Assembly: GCA_030450335.1 (NCBI GenBank)
Contig: JAKDIS010000040.1
Location: 1-20,204, forward strand
Source: Corynebacterium sp.
GTDB taxonomy: Bacteria > Actinomycetota > Actinomycetes > Mycobacteriales > Mycobacteriaceae
Direction: 5' to 3'
DNA: 20,204 bases
Each line of letters begins with the position of its first letter. The first letter of the stretch is position 1. Positions 8,449 to 17,577 of this stretch are shown here, in pieces. Under the pieces are notes generated by a model that did no database searches, was not told the origin of the DNA, and worked only from the letters and a program-made list of their open reading frames with translations. The translations under genes and the position numbers were made by a program.

Positions 8449-9138
8449 CTAGTTCCCTTCGAGGACGATACGGATGGCGTGCCCGAGCTCCTCGGGGACG
8501 ACCACGCTGGCACCTTCCGGGTTCTCCAGGGTGAGACCGTCCGGGGTGTCCTGGATGGTGACCGAGGTCCCCGGGCGGATGTCGTACTGGCCCAGCTTGC
8601 CGATCACCTTGTGCTCGACCTGGACGATCTCGTTGAAGCTGACGATCGTCGCCTTGCGCGGCGAGCTCAGGTCGATGTCCGAGGCGCGATGGGAGTCGGC
8701 GGGGTCGGCGATGGACGCCTCGCCCAGCTTCTCCAGGCCGGGGACCGGGTTGCCGAACGGGGAGGTGCTGTGGTCGTCGAGGACGGCCAGCAGCCGCTTC
8801 TCGACCTCGTCACCCATCACGTGCTCCCAGCGGCAGGCCTCGTCGTGGACGGACTCCCAGGGCAGTCCGATGACGTCGACCAGCAGTCGCTCGGCGAGAC
8901 GGTGCTTGCGCATCACGGCGGTCGCGTGGTCGCGGCCTTCCTCGGTGAGCTTCAGGGAGCGGTCGTCCGCGATCCACAGGAGGTTGTCGCGCTCCATGCG
9001 GGCCACGGTCTGGCTCACGGTCGGGCCGGACTGCTCAAGACGCTCGGCGATGCGTGCGCGGAGCGGGGGAATGCCCTCCTCCTCCAGTTCGTAGATCGTC
9101 CGGAGGTACATCTCGGTGGTATCGACGAGGTCCTTCAC
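8449..9138 (-). CDS. dtxR: Iron-dependent repressor DtxR
   Basis: DtxR is the iron-activated global repressor of iron uptake genes and, in C. diphtheriae, of the toxin gene. The 229-residue protein has an N-terminal winged helix (about 1-72), a dimerisation and metal domain (73-140), and a C-terminal SH3-like domain. All known ligands are conserved at the same numbers: Met10, Cys102, Glu105 and His106 (primary site), His79, Glu83 and His98 (ancillary site), and Glu170 and Gln173 in the SH3-like domain. The start is GTG; the nearby upstream ATG runs into a stop after three codons. GAAAGG lies about 10 bases upstream. It follows sigB, separated by a hairpin, and is followed closely by galE. No clear DtxR operator is seen upstream. 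Confidence 0.97.
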   Translation of the reverse strand: MKDLVDTTEMYLRTIYELEEEGIPPLRARIAERLEQSGPTVSQTVARMERDNLLWIADDRSLKLTEEGRDHATAVMRKHRLAERLLVDVIGLPWESVHDEACRWEHVMGDEVEKRLLAVLDDHSTSPFGNPVPGLEKLGEASIADPADSHRASDIDLSSPRKATIVSFNEIVQVEHKVIGKLGQYDIRPGTSVTIQDTPDGLTLENPEGASVVVPEELGHAIRIVLEGN

Positions 9139-9217
9139 TCGACCATGGCCTTTCTCTGACTAACACGACCGTGCAGTACGACGGGCGCGTTCAGGGGTTT
9201 GTTCACACAGTGGTGCC

Positions 9218-9223
9218 CTATAA
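9218..9223 (-). promoter_or_regulatory. Possible -10 box of dtxR-galE
   Basis: In the 144-base gap between sigB and dtxR, the only AT-rich hexamer is TTATAG read leftward (within GTACGTTATAGGG). It would give a leader of about 70 bases. No good -35 box is present at the expected distance. Confidence 0.35.
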
Positions 9224-9258
9224 CGTACACGGTTCACCGGGCAGGTGGGAGCGCGGTC

Positions 9259-9279
9259 CGGCGGGTGTACGGCCCGCCG
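9259..9279. terminator. Hairpin after sigB
   Basis: CGGCGGG (9259-9265) pairs perfectly with CCCGCCG (9273-9279) around a seven-base loop. It starts three bases past the sigB stop codon. There is no T-tract on the sigB side, so it may terminate weakly or only partly and allow some read-through into dtxR. Confidence 0.55.
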
Positions 9280-9282
9280 CTT

Positions 9283-10440
9283 CTAGACCGCGTACTCGCG
9301 CAGTCGGGCGGCCCGGTCGCCCTCGCGCAGCTTGGTCATGACCTCGCGCTCGATCTGGCGGACGCGCTCGCGGGACAGCCCGAAGCTGCGGCCGATCTGG
9401 TCCAGGGTGCGCGGCATCCCGTCGTCCAGGCCGTAGCGCAGTTTGATGACGTCCTGCTCGCGCTCCTCGAGGGTGTCGAGCACAGCGCGCACGTCGGAGT
9501 GGCGCAGCGAGGCGACCACGGCGGCCTCGGCGTCGGTGGCCTCGGAGTCCTCGATGAAGTCGCCCAGCGGCGCCTCCTCGTCCGAGCCGACGGGCATGTC
9601 CAGGCTCACCGGGTCACGGGACTGCTTGAGCAGCATCTCGATCTTCGACTCGTCGATGCCGGACTCGTCGGCCAGCTCCTCGTTCGTGGCCTCACGGCCC
9701 AGGTGCTGGTACATCTCGCGCTTGATCCGGGAGAGCTTGTTGACCTGCTCGACCAGGTGCACGGGCAGTCGGATGGTCCGCGACTGGTCGGCCATGCCGC
9801 GGGTGATCGCCTGGCGGATCCACCAGGTCGCGTAGGTGGAGAACTTGAAGCCCTTGGCGTAGTCGAACTTCTCCATCGCGCGGATCAGCCCCAGGTTGCC
9901 CTCCTGGATCAGGTCCAGCAGCGGCATGCCGCGACCGGTGTAGCGCTTGGCCAGCGACACCACCAGACGCAGGTTGGCCTCCAGCAGGTGCGTGCGGGCG
10001 GCGCGACCCTCACGGGCCAGGACCTTCATGTCGCGCTTGGCGGCACGGGTCAGCTTGTCACCGTTCTCCAGGAGGTGCTCCGCGTAGAGGCCGACCTCGA
10101 TCCGCTTGGACAGCTCAACCTCGTCGTCCGCGGTGAGCAGTGCGGTCTTGCCGATGCCGTTGAGGTAGACGCGGACCAGGTCGGCCGAGGGGTTCTCGTT
10201 GTTGCCCCGTCGACGGCCCTTGTCCTCCGTGACCTCGGTGGTGTCCTCGGCCGTATCCTCGGTGGACGTCTCGTCGGTCGCTTCGGTGCTCGCCTCGCCG
10301 GAGGTCTCCCCGGGCGTGGTATCTGCGTGTGACGTGGTGGTGTCCCCGATCTCCGCCGGGGCGTCCCCGGTGTCACGGGTGGTCTCCAGGATGTCGTTCT
10401 CCTCCGGTGTGCCGGAGTTCTTCGTCGTGCGGGTGCCCAT
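9283..10440 (-). CDS. sigB: Group 2 sigma factor SigB
   Basis: SigB is the non-essential principal-like sigma factor used in transition and stress phases. The 385-residue product has region 1.2 at about 86-120, region 2 at 151-231 ([32 protein letters not shown]), region 3 to about 300, and region 4 at about 318-378 with the helix-turn-helix [18 protein letters not shown] near 345-362. The first 85 or so residues are a Thr/Glu/Asp-rich low-complexity extension. The start at 10440 was chosen because AGGAGG (10449-10454) lies eight bases upstream; an ATG 13 codons earlier has no such site. It lies beside dtxR, as in other corynebacteria, and has a SigH-like promoter. The shorter N-terminus distinguishes it from SigA in this window. 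Confidence 0.95.
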   Translation of the reverse strand: MGTRTTKNSGTPEENDILETTRDTGDAPAEIGDTTTSHADTTPGETSGEASTEATDETSTEDTAEDTTEVTEDKGRRRGNNENPSADLVRVYLNGIGKTALLTADDEVELSKRIEVGLYAEHLLENGDKLTRAAKRDMKVLAREGRAARTHLLEANLRLVVSLAKRYTGRGMPLLDLIQEGNLGLIRAMEKFDYAKGFKFSTYATWWIRQAITRGMADQSRTIRLPVHLVEQVNKLSRIKREMYQHLGREATNEELADESGIDESKIEMLLKQSRDPVSLDMPVGSDEEAPLGDFIEDSEATDAEAAVVASLRHSDVRAVLDTLEEREQDVIKLRYGLDDGMPRTLDQIGRSFGLSRERVRQIEREVMTKLREGDRAARLREYAV

Positions 10441-10484
10441 CTGGTTGACCTCCTGGGTTAGGTGTCGGAAGCTCTGCACAGTCC

Positions 10485-10510
10485 AACGGGCGATCGCGTC
10501 GAAATGTTCC
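10485..10510 (-). promoter_or_regulatory. SigH/SigR-type promoter of sigB
   Basis: Read leftward, GGAAC (10506-10510) is followed by exactly 18 bases and GTT (10485-10487, within CGTT). This fits the ECF SigH/SigR consensus GGAAT/C-N18-GTT. The predicted start is near 10477, with a leader of about 37 bases ending in the AGGAGG site. SigH control of sigB is established in C. glutamicum and M. tuberculosis, which supports the call. Confidence 0.75.
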
Positions 10511-10601
10511 GGGGCTACGTGTCCTTGGTCACGGGCAGATTACGATCGCGGTGTGATCGCAGGAAACCGCAGGTGAGTACGCGGGTAAAAGTACTTCCGG
10601 G

Positions 10602-10618
10602 ACCCCTCATCCGGGGGT
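10602..10618. terminator. Weak hairpin after dtd
   Basis: ACCCC (10602-10606) pairs with GGGGT (10614-10618) around a seven-base loop, 26 bases past the dtd stop codon. On the dtd strand a TTTT occurs only about 12 bases beyond the stem, so this is a poor intrinsic terminator. Confidence 0.35.
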
Positions 10619-10643
10619 GGTGGGGCGGGGAGGTCGCCCGTCC

Positions 10644-11147
10644 TCAGGACGCTTCGACGATCACGGTGTACGGCCCGTCGTTCGTCGACGCCACGTCCAT
10701 CATCGCGCCGAACCGGCCGGTCTCCACCCGCAGTCCGCGCCGGCGCAGCTCCTCGACGATCAGGTTGATCGCGGTCTCCGCGTCCGGCCCGGGCGCGGCC
10801 GCCGACCAGGACGGCCTGCGGCCCTTGGCGGTGCTCCCCATCAGCGTGAACTGGCTGACCACCAGGACCTCGGCGCCGTTGTCCTGCGCGCCGGCATCGC
10901 GCCGCACGGTACCGGACGCACCGGCGTCTTCTGCGTCTTCTGTTTGTCCGGCGGGGACGAGCAGCCGCAGCTCGGCGATCTTGCGCGCCACGGTGCGCCA
11001 GGCGTCCGGGCCGTCCTCGCGTCCGGCGCCGACGAGCGCGAGCAACGCGCCGCGCCCGGCGCCGTCGCGGTTGCCGTCGACCGCGCCGACGACCTCGCCG
11101 TCCACGGTGACGCTGGCGTCCTTCACCGTGCTGACGACCGCCTTCAC
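10644..11147 (-). CDS. dtd: D-aminoacyl-tRNA deacylase
   Basis: Dtd hydrolyses D-amino acids wrongly attached to tRNA, and also glycine from tRNA-Ala. The family landmarks are SQFTL (98-102), KGRRPSW (108-114), GRFGAMM (144-150) and NDGPYT (156-161), which contains the cross-subunit Gly-Pro. At 167 residues it is about 20 longer than usual. The extra length is around residues 66-92, where a Gly/Asp/Ala-rich loop replaces the usual segment with the Lys-Met-Asn motif. The start is GTG, overlapping the methyltransferase stop codon by four bases (GTGA), so the genes are translationally coupled. It is the last gene of a three-gene operon. Confidence 0.93.
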   Translation of the reverse strand: MKAVVSTVKDASVTVDGEVVGAVDGNRDGAGRGALLALVGAGREDGPDAWRTVARKIAELRLLVPAGQTEDAEDAGASGTVRRDAGAQDNGAEVLVVSQFTLMGSTAKGRRPSWSAAAPGPDAETAINLIVEELRRRGLRVETGRFGAMMDVASTNDGPYTVIVEAS

Positions 11148-12730
11148 CGCTGCACCTCGACCAACTCGGCGGGCAGCACCACGCCGTGTCGCACCAGGTC
11201 CACGACGAGCGGGGTCAGGGCCCCGGTGAACGCCTCCTCGTCGAGGTCGTTGACGGCGCAGTACAGTTCGGCGGTGTCGCGCAGGGTCAGCCCGTCCGGC
11301 GTGAGCCCGGCCAGCACGGCCGACAGCGGGGCGTCGATGTCATGGCTGAAACCGGGACCGTCGGTGCGGGTGACACGGACGACCTCGGGGACGAAACCCG
11401 GTTCGGTGAACCCGTCGTCGGCCTGGGCACCGCTGCGGGAGAGCTCCACGGATTCCCGGGCCAGGCCCGGACGCACCTGGTAGCGGGCGTCCAGGAGGTC
11501 GTCGCCGTCCTGTTCGGCCAGCCACCCCGCGCGCAGGAAGTACTCGGCGACCTCGTCGCCGAAGAAACCGAGGTCGGGGGAGTCCAGCGCCTCGAAGGTG
11601 ACCTCGGAGGGCCCGTCGATACGCTGCAGGTGCACGTAGCCCATCCCGATCCGGGCGATGTCGTGCTCCTTGAGGTAGGACAACCAGTCGGCCACCCGCC
11701 TGCGCCCCTGCGGCGAGCGCAGGTCGAGGGAGGCGTCGGCGGTCCAGGTGCGCACGTAGACGGAGGGGGAGACCTCGTCGCGCTGGACGACCCAGGCGCG
11801 GACGCCCTCGGCGGGGATCCAGCCGGCGACGCGGCTGGCCGCGGACTCCGACAGGGAGGTGGCCCACGCGCCGAGCAGGTGCGCGGTGCCACCGGGGGAG
11901 AGGTGGGCCGCGGCCCCCTGCACCACGGTGCGGGTGGCGTCGTCCAGCCCGAGGCCGGAGTCACGGTAGATCTGGCCGTCCTGCGCCGGCCCGACGACGA
12001 ACGGTGGGTTGGAGACGATCCGGTCGAATTCCTCGCCCTCGACCGGCTCGAACCAGCTGCCGCAACGCCAGTCGACCTCCCTGCCGGTGCTCGAGCGCAG
12101 CGACGCCCGGGCGAAACCGAGCGCACGGTCGTGGACGTCGGTGGCCACGGTGTGCCGCGCGTCCAGCATCAGCGCCAGCACACCGGAACCGGTGCCCAGG
12201 TCGAGCAGCCTGTCCACCGGCCCGGACGGGACCTGGTTGAACAGGGTCAACGGAGCCTGCCCGACGCCGGGGACGTGGTCGTCGCCGGGGGTGAACTCCT
12301 CCAGCGAGGCGTCCGGGTCGGACACCACGAGCACCTCGGCGCCGTGGGCACCGTGGACGTCGTGGGTGACGGGCCGCACGTCGACGTGCGCGCGCACAGT
12401 GGGCTGTGTGTCCTGAGCGTCTTGCGCCAACAGGGCCCCGGCGTCGATGAGGGCGTCGACGAGCGCGGCGCCCAGGACGTCCGCCAGCGCGGTGCGCGGC
12501 ACCGGCTCGCGCAGGAAGAACGCGCGCGTGAGCAGGACGCCGCGGGCGTCGCAGACCTCACGCTGGTCGCGCTCGTTGAGGTGCCATACCGCGCCGCCGG
12601 GGTTGCCGGCCAGTGCCTCCGCGTAGCCTTCGCGTCCCAGGGCGGACAACAGCAGGGGCGTGCCGTAGTCCAGGGTGGTCAGGGCCAGGACGAGATCCCC
12701 GAGGGCCGGGGAGTGTGCGTCAACGGTCAT
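11144..12730 (-). CDS. SAM-dependent methyltransferase, N5-glutamine/RsmC-like
   Basis: The 528-residue protein has an N-terminal domain of about 165 residues resembling actinobacterial DUF7059, then a class I methyltransferase core. Motif I is [13 protein letters not shown] (175-187), and the catalytic-type motif IV is NPPF (241-244), as in enzymes that methylate exocyclic or amide nitrogens (HemK/PrmC, RsmC, RlmG). A further 250 or so residues follow, of a family-specific kind. The substrate is not known; rRNA, tRNA or protein glutamine are all possible, and the operon with dtd leans towards translation. The start is ATG with AGAGGA close by, overlapping the DUF3099 gene by 11 bases. It is widely annotated simply as a methyltransferase in corynebacteria. 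Confidence 0.85.
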   Translation of the reverse strand: MTVDAHSPALGDLVLALTTLDYGTPLLLSALGREGYAEALAGNPGGAVWHLNERDQREVCDARGVLLTRAFFLREPVPRTALADVLGAALVDALIDAGALLAQDAQDTQPTVRAHVDVRPVTHDVHGAHGAEVLVVSDPDASLEEFTPGDDHVPGVGQAPLTLFNQVPSGPVDRLLDLGTGSGVLALMLDARHTVATDVHDRALGFARASLRSSTGREVDWRCGSWFEPVEGEEFDRIVSNPPFVVGPAQDGQIYRDSGLGLDDATRTVVQGAAAHLSPGGTAHLLGAWATSLSESAASRVAGWIPAEGVRAWVVQRDEVSPSVYVRTWTADASLDLRSPQGRRRVADWLSYLKEHDIARIGMGYVHLQRIDGPSEVTFEALDSPDLGFFGDEVAEYFLRAGWLAEQDGDDLLDARYQVRPGLARESVELSRSGAQADDGFTEPGFVPEVVRVTRTDGPGFSHDIDAPLSAVLAGLTPDGLTLRDTAELYCAVNDLDEEAFTGALTPLVVDLVRHGVVLPAELVEVQR

Positions 12731-13169
12731 GATCCTCTGTCTGTTCCTTATCTACTGTGTCTTCAGGTTCGGCGTCGATCACCGTGTACCCCGTCGCCGC
12801 CGGGCCCTCGAGTTCCTCACGGGCCGGGCCGTCCAGCTGTGGTCCGGCGGCCGCGGCACGGTACTGCCGGGCCAGCGCCGGCTTGTACACCTTCGGCTCG
12901 CCCTTCTCCCGGTCGTCGCTCTTCTCGTTGGCCAGCAGCACCGCCACCCACGGCAGCGGGAGCGAGATCACCGCGAACACCGCGGCGAGGGCGGGACTGT
13001 GCAACCACGCGTAGGCGCCGACCGCCGCACCCAGCAACGGGATACGCGACAGTTGCAGGCCCGCGTAGAGCCGACGGCGGTGACGCCAGTCGTCCAACGG
13101 GGACCGCCGGGCGTCGGTGATCACCGAGACGTCGTCCCCACGACGGCGACGGGCAGAGTGGTTGGACAT
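12720..13169 (-). CDS. DUF3099 family membrane protein
   Basis: The 149-residue protein belongs to DUF3099, recognised by VSVITDARRSPLDDW (14-28). Two hydrophobic helices at about 42-58 and 60-81 form a membrane hairpin with both ends predicted in the cytoplasm; the C-terminal 65 residues are hydrophilic and end acidic. Its function is unknown. The ATG at 13169 was chosen because it lies seven bases after a TACGGT -10 box and gives the usual family N-terminus; an upstream ATG at 13256 would add 29 residues that lie largely beyond the promoter. It is the first gene of an operon with the methyltransferase and dtd, and diverges from the DUF3039 gene. Confidence 0.83.
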   Translation of the reverse strand: MSNHSARRRRGDDVSVITDARRSPLDDWRHRRRLYAGLQLSRIPLLGAAVGAYAWLHSPALAAVFAVISLPLPWVAVLLANEKSDDREKGEPKVYKPALARQYRAAAAGPQLDGPAREELEGPAATGYTVIDAEPEDTVDKEQTEDHDR

Positions 13170-13176
13170 GGGGACA

Positions 13177-13182
13177 ACCGTA
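13177..13182 (-). promoter_or_regulatory. -10 box of the DUF3099-methyltransferase-dtd operon, leaderless
   Basis: Read leftward, TACGGT matches TANNNT and ends seven bases before the DUF3099 ATG. No ribosome site precedes that ATG, which supports a leaderless transcript for the operon. Confidence 0.5.
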
Positions 13183-13269
13183 GTCCTGTCGTCGCGAACC
13201 ACAACCAACGGTGCGGCCACCCGACCTGCCACGCGACCGGCACGGCTGGAAAACACGGCAGGGGCGGGG

Positions 13270-13275
13270 CATTAT
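13270..13275 (+). promoter_or_regulatory. Possible -10 box of the DUF3039-helicase genes
   Basis: CATTAT is the only AT-rich hexamer upstream of the DUF3039 GTG and ends six bases before it. This again implies a leaderless transcript. There is no ribosome site and no clear -35 box. Confidence 0.35.
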
Positions 13276-13281
13276 GGTGAC

Positions 13282-13524
13282 GTGACTACTCCTGGAACGA
13301 CAACGATTGAGCGGCCCGACGTCCGGACCGATGACCAGACCTCGGACGACACCCCGAAGTTCTTCCACTACGTGAAGAAGGACAAGATCGTCGACTCCGC
13401 GATCAACGGACGCATGGTCGTCGCACTCTGCGGCGAGACCTTTCCGGTGACCAAGCAGGCAAAGCCCGGCTCGCCGGTCTGCCCCGACTGCGAGAGCATC
13501 TACCAGGGACTCCGCAAGAAGTGA
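13282..13524 (+). CDS. DUF3039 small zinc-ribbon-like protein
   Basis: The 80-residue protein matches the actinobacterial DUF3039 family. His29, Cys50, Cys67 and Cys70 (in KFFHY, VALCGE and VCPDC) can form one zinc site. The function is unknown. The start is the GTG at 13282, because the family core begins soon after it and a -10-like box lies just before it; the frame is open further upstream, but that part is antisense to the DUF3099 gene. The last codons overlap the helicase gene in a GTGA, so the protein is made in step with the helicase. It may be a helicase partner or nucleic-acid-binding cofactor, which is inference from the gene order. Confidence 0.83.
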   Translation: MTTPGTTTIERPDVRTDDQTSDDTPKFFHYVKKDKIVDSAINGRMVVALCGETFPVTKQAKPGSPVCPDCESIYQGLRKK

Positions 13525-15260
13525 GTGGGGCCACCGCATACGGCACGCTCCGTGCCTGGCAGCAGGCCGCACTCCGACGTTACATCGACACCGCCCCGCA
13601 GGACTTCCTCGCCGTCGCGACCCCGGGCGCGGGCAAGACCACGTTCGCGCTGACGGTCGCGCGGATGCTGCTCGACGCGCGCACGGTGCAGCGCGTGGTG
13701 ATCGTGGTGCCCACCGAGCACCTCAAGACGCAGTGGTCCCAGGCCGCGGCGCGCCAGGGCATCTCCATCGACGCCGAGTTCACCAACTCCTCGGCGGTCA
13801 ACAACGCCCACGACGGGGTGGCGGTGACCTACGCCCAGGTCGGCATGAAGCCCACCAAGCACTACCAGGTCGCCACCGCGCGCAAGACCCTGGTCATCCT
13901 CGACGAGATCCACCACGCCGGTGACGCGAAGAGCTGGGGCGACGGCGTGCGGTTCGCCTACGAGCAGGCCGAACGCCGGCTGGCGCTGACCGGTACGCCC
14001 TTCCGCTCCGATGACTCGGTGATCCCCTTCGTGGAGTACAAGGACGTCGACGGGTCGTTGGTCTCCCAGTCCGACTACACCTACGGCTACTCCGACGCGC
14101 TGGCCGACGGCGTGGTGCGTCCGGTGGTCTTCCTGGCCTACTCCGGGCAGGCCCGGTGGCGAGACAGCGCCGGTGAGGAGTACGAGGCTCGCCTGGGCAC
14201 CCCGTTGAACGCGGAGCAGACCGCGCGCGCCTGGAAGACGGCCCTGGACCCGAAGGGCGAGTGGATCCCCGCGGTGCTCAGCTCAGCGCACACCCGCCTG
14301 ATGCAGCTGCGCGAGTCGATCCCGGACGCCGGCGGCCTGGTCATCGCCACCGACACCACCACCGCGCGCGCCTATGCCGCGATGCTGGAGAAGCTCACCG
14401 GCACGAAGGTCACCGTGGTGCTCTCCGACGAGCAGGGCTCCAGTGACCGGATCAAGGAGTTCTCCGACTCCACCGACCTGTGGATGGTCGCGGTGCGCAT
14501 GGTCTCCGAGGGCGTGGACGTGCCACGCCTGGCGGTGGGCGTGTACGCCACCTCGGCGTCCACCCCGCTGTTCTTCGCCCAGGCGATCGGACGTTTCGTG
14601 CGTTCGCGGCGCCCCGGCGAGTCCGCCAGCGTGTTCCTGCCGAGCGTGCCGGTGCTGCTCGACCTGGCGTCCAACATGGAACGCCAGCGCAACCACGTGC
14701 TCGGCAAGCCCGACCGGCCCAACGAGGGCTGGGACGACGAGCTGCTCGCCCAGGCCAACAAGGAGGAGTCCGAGCCGGACGAGCTCGGCGGCTACGAGAC
14801 CCTCGGTGCCGAGGCGGAGCTGGAGAGCCTCATCTTCGACGGCTCCACCTACGGCACCGCCACGATGACCGGCTCCGCAGAGGAGCAGGAGTACCTCGGC
14901 CTGCCCGGCCTGCTGGACGCCGAGCAGATGAGGACGCTGCTGCGTGCCCGGCAGTCCTCCCAGCTGGACAACCGGGACAAGGCGGCCAGGCAGGCGGCCG
15001 AGACGGCCGCCGCCGGCAAGGACTCCGGCAAGGACTCCGCCGGGGAGTCGGGGGAGGCCGAGACGAAGAAGGTCGCCAGCGAGGAGCTGCCGGGCCTGAG
15101 GAAGAAGCTCAACGCCCTCGTCGGCGCGAAGTCGCAGCGTACCGGGCGTCCGCACGGTGCGATCCACAACGAGGTGCGCCGTAACTGCGGCGGCCCGCCG
15201 ACGGCGCTGTGCACCGCCGAGCAGCTGCACGACCGGATCGCCTACCTGCGCGACTGGTGA
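13521..15260 (+). CDS. Superfamily 2 DEAD/DEAH helicase
   Basis: The 579-residue protein has a two-domain SF2 helicase core of the XPB/RadD-like type. Motif I is ATPGAGKT (33-40), motif II DEIHH (128-132), motif III TGTPFR (157-162), motif V RMVSEGVDVPRL (326-337) and motif VI QAIGRFVRSRRPGE (354-367). After the core come an acidic stretch, a Gly/Ser/Lys/Asp-rich linker (about 495-525) and a C-terminal domain that ends in a conserved segment with two cysteines (RRNCGGPPTALC). DNA or RNA as substrate cannot be decided. The start is GTG in a four-base overlap with the DUF3039 gene. It is distinct from the DUF3516 helicase elsewhere in the window. Confidence 0.9.
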   Translation: MSGATAYGTLRAWQQAALRRYIDTAPQDFLAVATPGAGKTTFALTVARMLLDARTVQRVVIVVPTEHLKTQWSQAAARQGISIDAEFTNSSAVNNAHDGVAVTYAQVGMKPTKHYQVATARKTLVILDEIHHAGDAKSWGDGVRFAYEQAERRLALTGTPFRSDDSVIPFVEYKDVDGSLVSQSDYTYGYSDALADGVVRPVVFLAYSGQARWRDSAGEEYEARLGTPLNAEQTARAWKTALDPKGEWIPAVLSSAHTRLMQLRESIPDAGGLVIATDTTTARAYAAMLEKLTGTKVTVVLSDEQGSSDRIKEFSDSTDLWMVAVRMVSEGVDVPRLAVGVYATSASTPLFFAQAIGRFVRSRRPGESASVFLPSVPVLLDLASNMERQRNHVLGKPDRPNEGWDDELLAQANKEESEPDELGGYETLGAEAELESLIFDGSTYGTATMTGSAEEQEYLGLPGLLDAEQMRTLLRARQSSQLDNRDKAARQAAETAAAGKDSGKDSAGESGEAETKKVASEELPGLRKKLNALVGAKSQRTGRPHGAIHNEVRRNCGGPPTALCTAEQLHDRIAYLRDW

Positions 15261-15286
15261 GCGTGGGGACGCGAGGGGGCGTCCGA

Positions 15287-15292
15287 TAGGCT
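15287..15292 (+). promoter_or_regulatory. -10 box of the small membrane protein gene, leaderless
   Basis: TAGGCT matches TANNNT and ends exactly seven bases before the ATG at 15300. No ribosome site is present. The gene can thus have its own leaderless transcript in addition to read-through from the helicase, whose stop lies 39 bases upstream. Confidence 0.5.
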
Positions 15293-15299
15293 GGACCGC

Positions 15300-15668
15300 A
15301 TGGCGAAGAATACGGGAGCAGCACGACCGACCGGACGAGACGGGGCGGGGGAGCAGCCCCGGGTACAGGGGAGGCTCGGCCTGGTGGCGATCGTGCTGGC
15401 GGTGCTCGCGCTGCCGGCCGCGCTGTTCCCGTGGCTCGGGCTGATCATCAGCGTGGTCGTCCTGGCCATCGCCCTGGTCGCGCTGATCGTGGCGGTACGT
15501 TCCCCGCGTCTGGGGCGCGGCTACCCGATGGCGGCGGTGGTCGTGGCGATCGTGGCGGTGGCCCTGTCCGGCGTGGTGACCAACAGCACGGCGCAGACGT
15601 TGCAGGACTGCTCGTCGAACGACGCCGACGAGGTGCGCGCCTGCATGGAGAACAGGGGCGAGGACTAG
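15300..15668 (+). CDS. Small membrane protein with three predicted helices
   Basis: I do not recognise a specific family, although the layout recalls DUF4190-like actinobacterial membrane proteins. Of 122 residues, the first 26 are hydrophilic and cytoplasmic. Hydrophobic helices lie at about 27-45, 46-66 and 75-93, and a short acidic C-terminal tail would face outside. The tail has two cysteines, Cys104 and Cys115, that could form a disulfide. The ATG follows a TANNNT -10 box by seven bases. The gene lies 39 bases after the helicase and ends at the terminator shared with sigA. Confidence 0.75.
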   Translation: MAKNTGAARPTGRDGAGEQPRVQGRLGLVAIVLAVLALPAALFPWLGLIISVVVLAIALVALIVAVRSPRLGRGYPMAAVVVAIVAVALSGVVTNSTAQTLQDCSSNDADEVRACMENRGED

Positions 15669-15675
15669 AGACCCC

Positions 15676-15705
15676 GACGGGACAGACACCGACGGGACAG
15701 ACACC
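15676..15705. repeat. Two perfect tandem copies of a 15-base unit
   Basis: The unit GACGGGACAGACACC occurs twice head to tail (15676-15690, 15691-15705) in the short non-coding gap, directly against the left arm of the terminator stem. It looks like a local duplication and has no obvious function. Confidence 0.8.
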
Positions 15706-15741
15706 GAACCCCTCCGGCCGCGTGAACGGCGGGAGGGGTTC
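15706..15741. terminator. Bidirectional terminator between the membrane protein gene and sigA
   Basis: GAACCCCTCC (15706-15715) pairs perfectly with GGAGGGGTTC (15732-15741), and GCCG with CGGC extends the stem inside after one mismatch. It lies between convergent genes, 37 bases past the membrane protein stop and 39 bases past the sigA stop. Tracts of T are short on both sides, but the ten-base perfect stem in the right place makes this a convincing shared terminator. Confidence 0.8.
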
Positions 15742-15780
15742 TGTGGTGTCGGGGCCGGTCCGGACCGAGCCGCGGCCGGA

Positions 15781-17475
<1,695 letters not shown>

Positions 17476-17546
17476 GAAAGACCTTTCTTGCGGGGTCAGG
17501 GGACTTGCAGTGCGTGGTCCTTTGTCAGGAGCACAATCGACCCCCC

Positions 17547-17574
17547 ATTATAACCCAGTTGGGCTGAATTTCAG
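17547..17574 (-). promoter_or_regulatory. Promoter of sigA
   Basis: Read leftward, a perfect TATAAT (17547-17552) lies 16 bases after CTGAAA (17569-17574), a fair -35 box. Predicted start is near 17540, giving a leader of about 65 bases. The -35 box is four bases from the ppgK stop codon, so sigA can be transcribed from here and possibly by read-through from ppgK. CTGAA/TTCAG forms a small perfect palindrome over the -35 box. Confidence 0.7.
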
Positions 17575-17577
17575 CGT

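Noticed and set aside
10455..10465. CACCTAACCCA (read leftward) upstream of sigB as a DtxR operator
   Set aside because: It resembles only one half of the 19-base DtxR palindrome and has no matching second half. No other DtxR box was found near dtxR, ahpC or sigB.
10441..10479. Upstream ATG for sigB adding 13 residues
   Set aside because: The perfect AGGAGG lies inside this extension, eight bases before the ATG at 10440, and the SigH-type transcript would begin close to or after the earlier ATG.
10576..10596. AGTAC/GTACT inverted repeat and AAGTACTT palindrome upstream of sigB
   Set aside because: The arms are only five and four bases long with a ten-base loop, which is common by chance.
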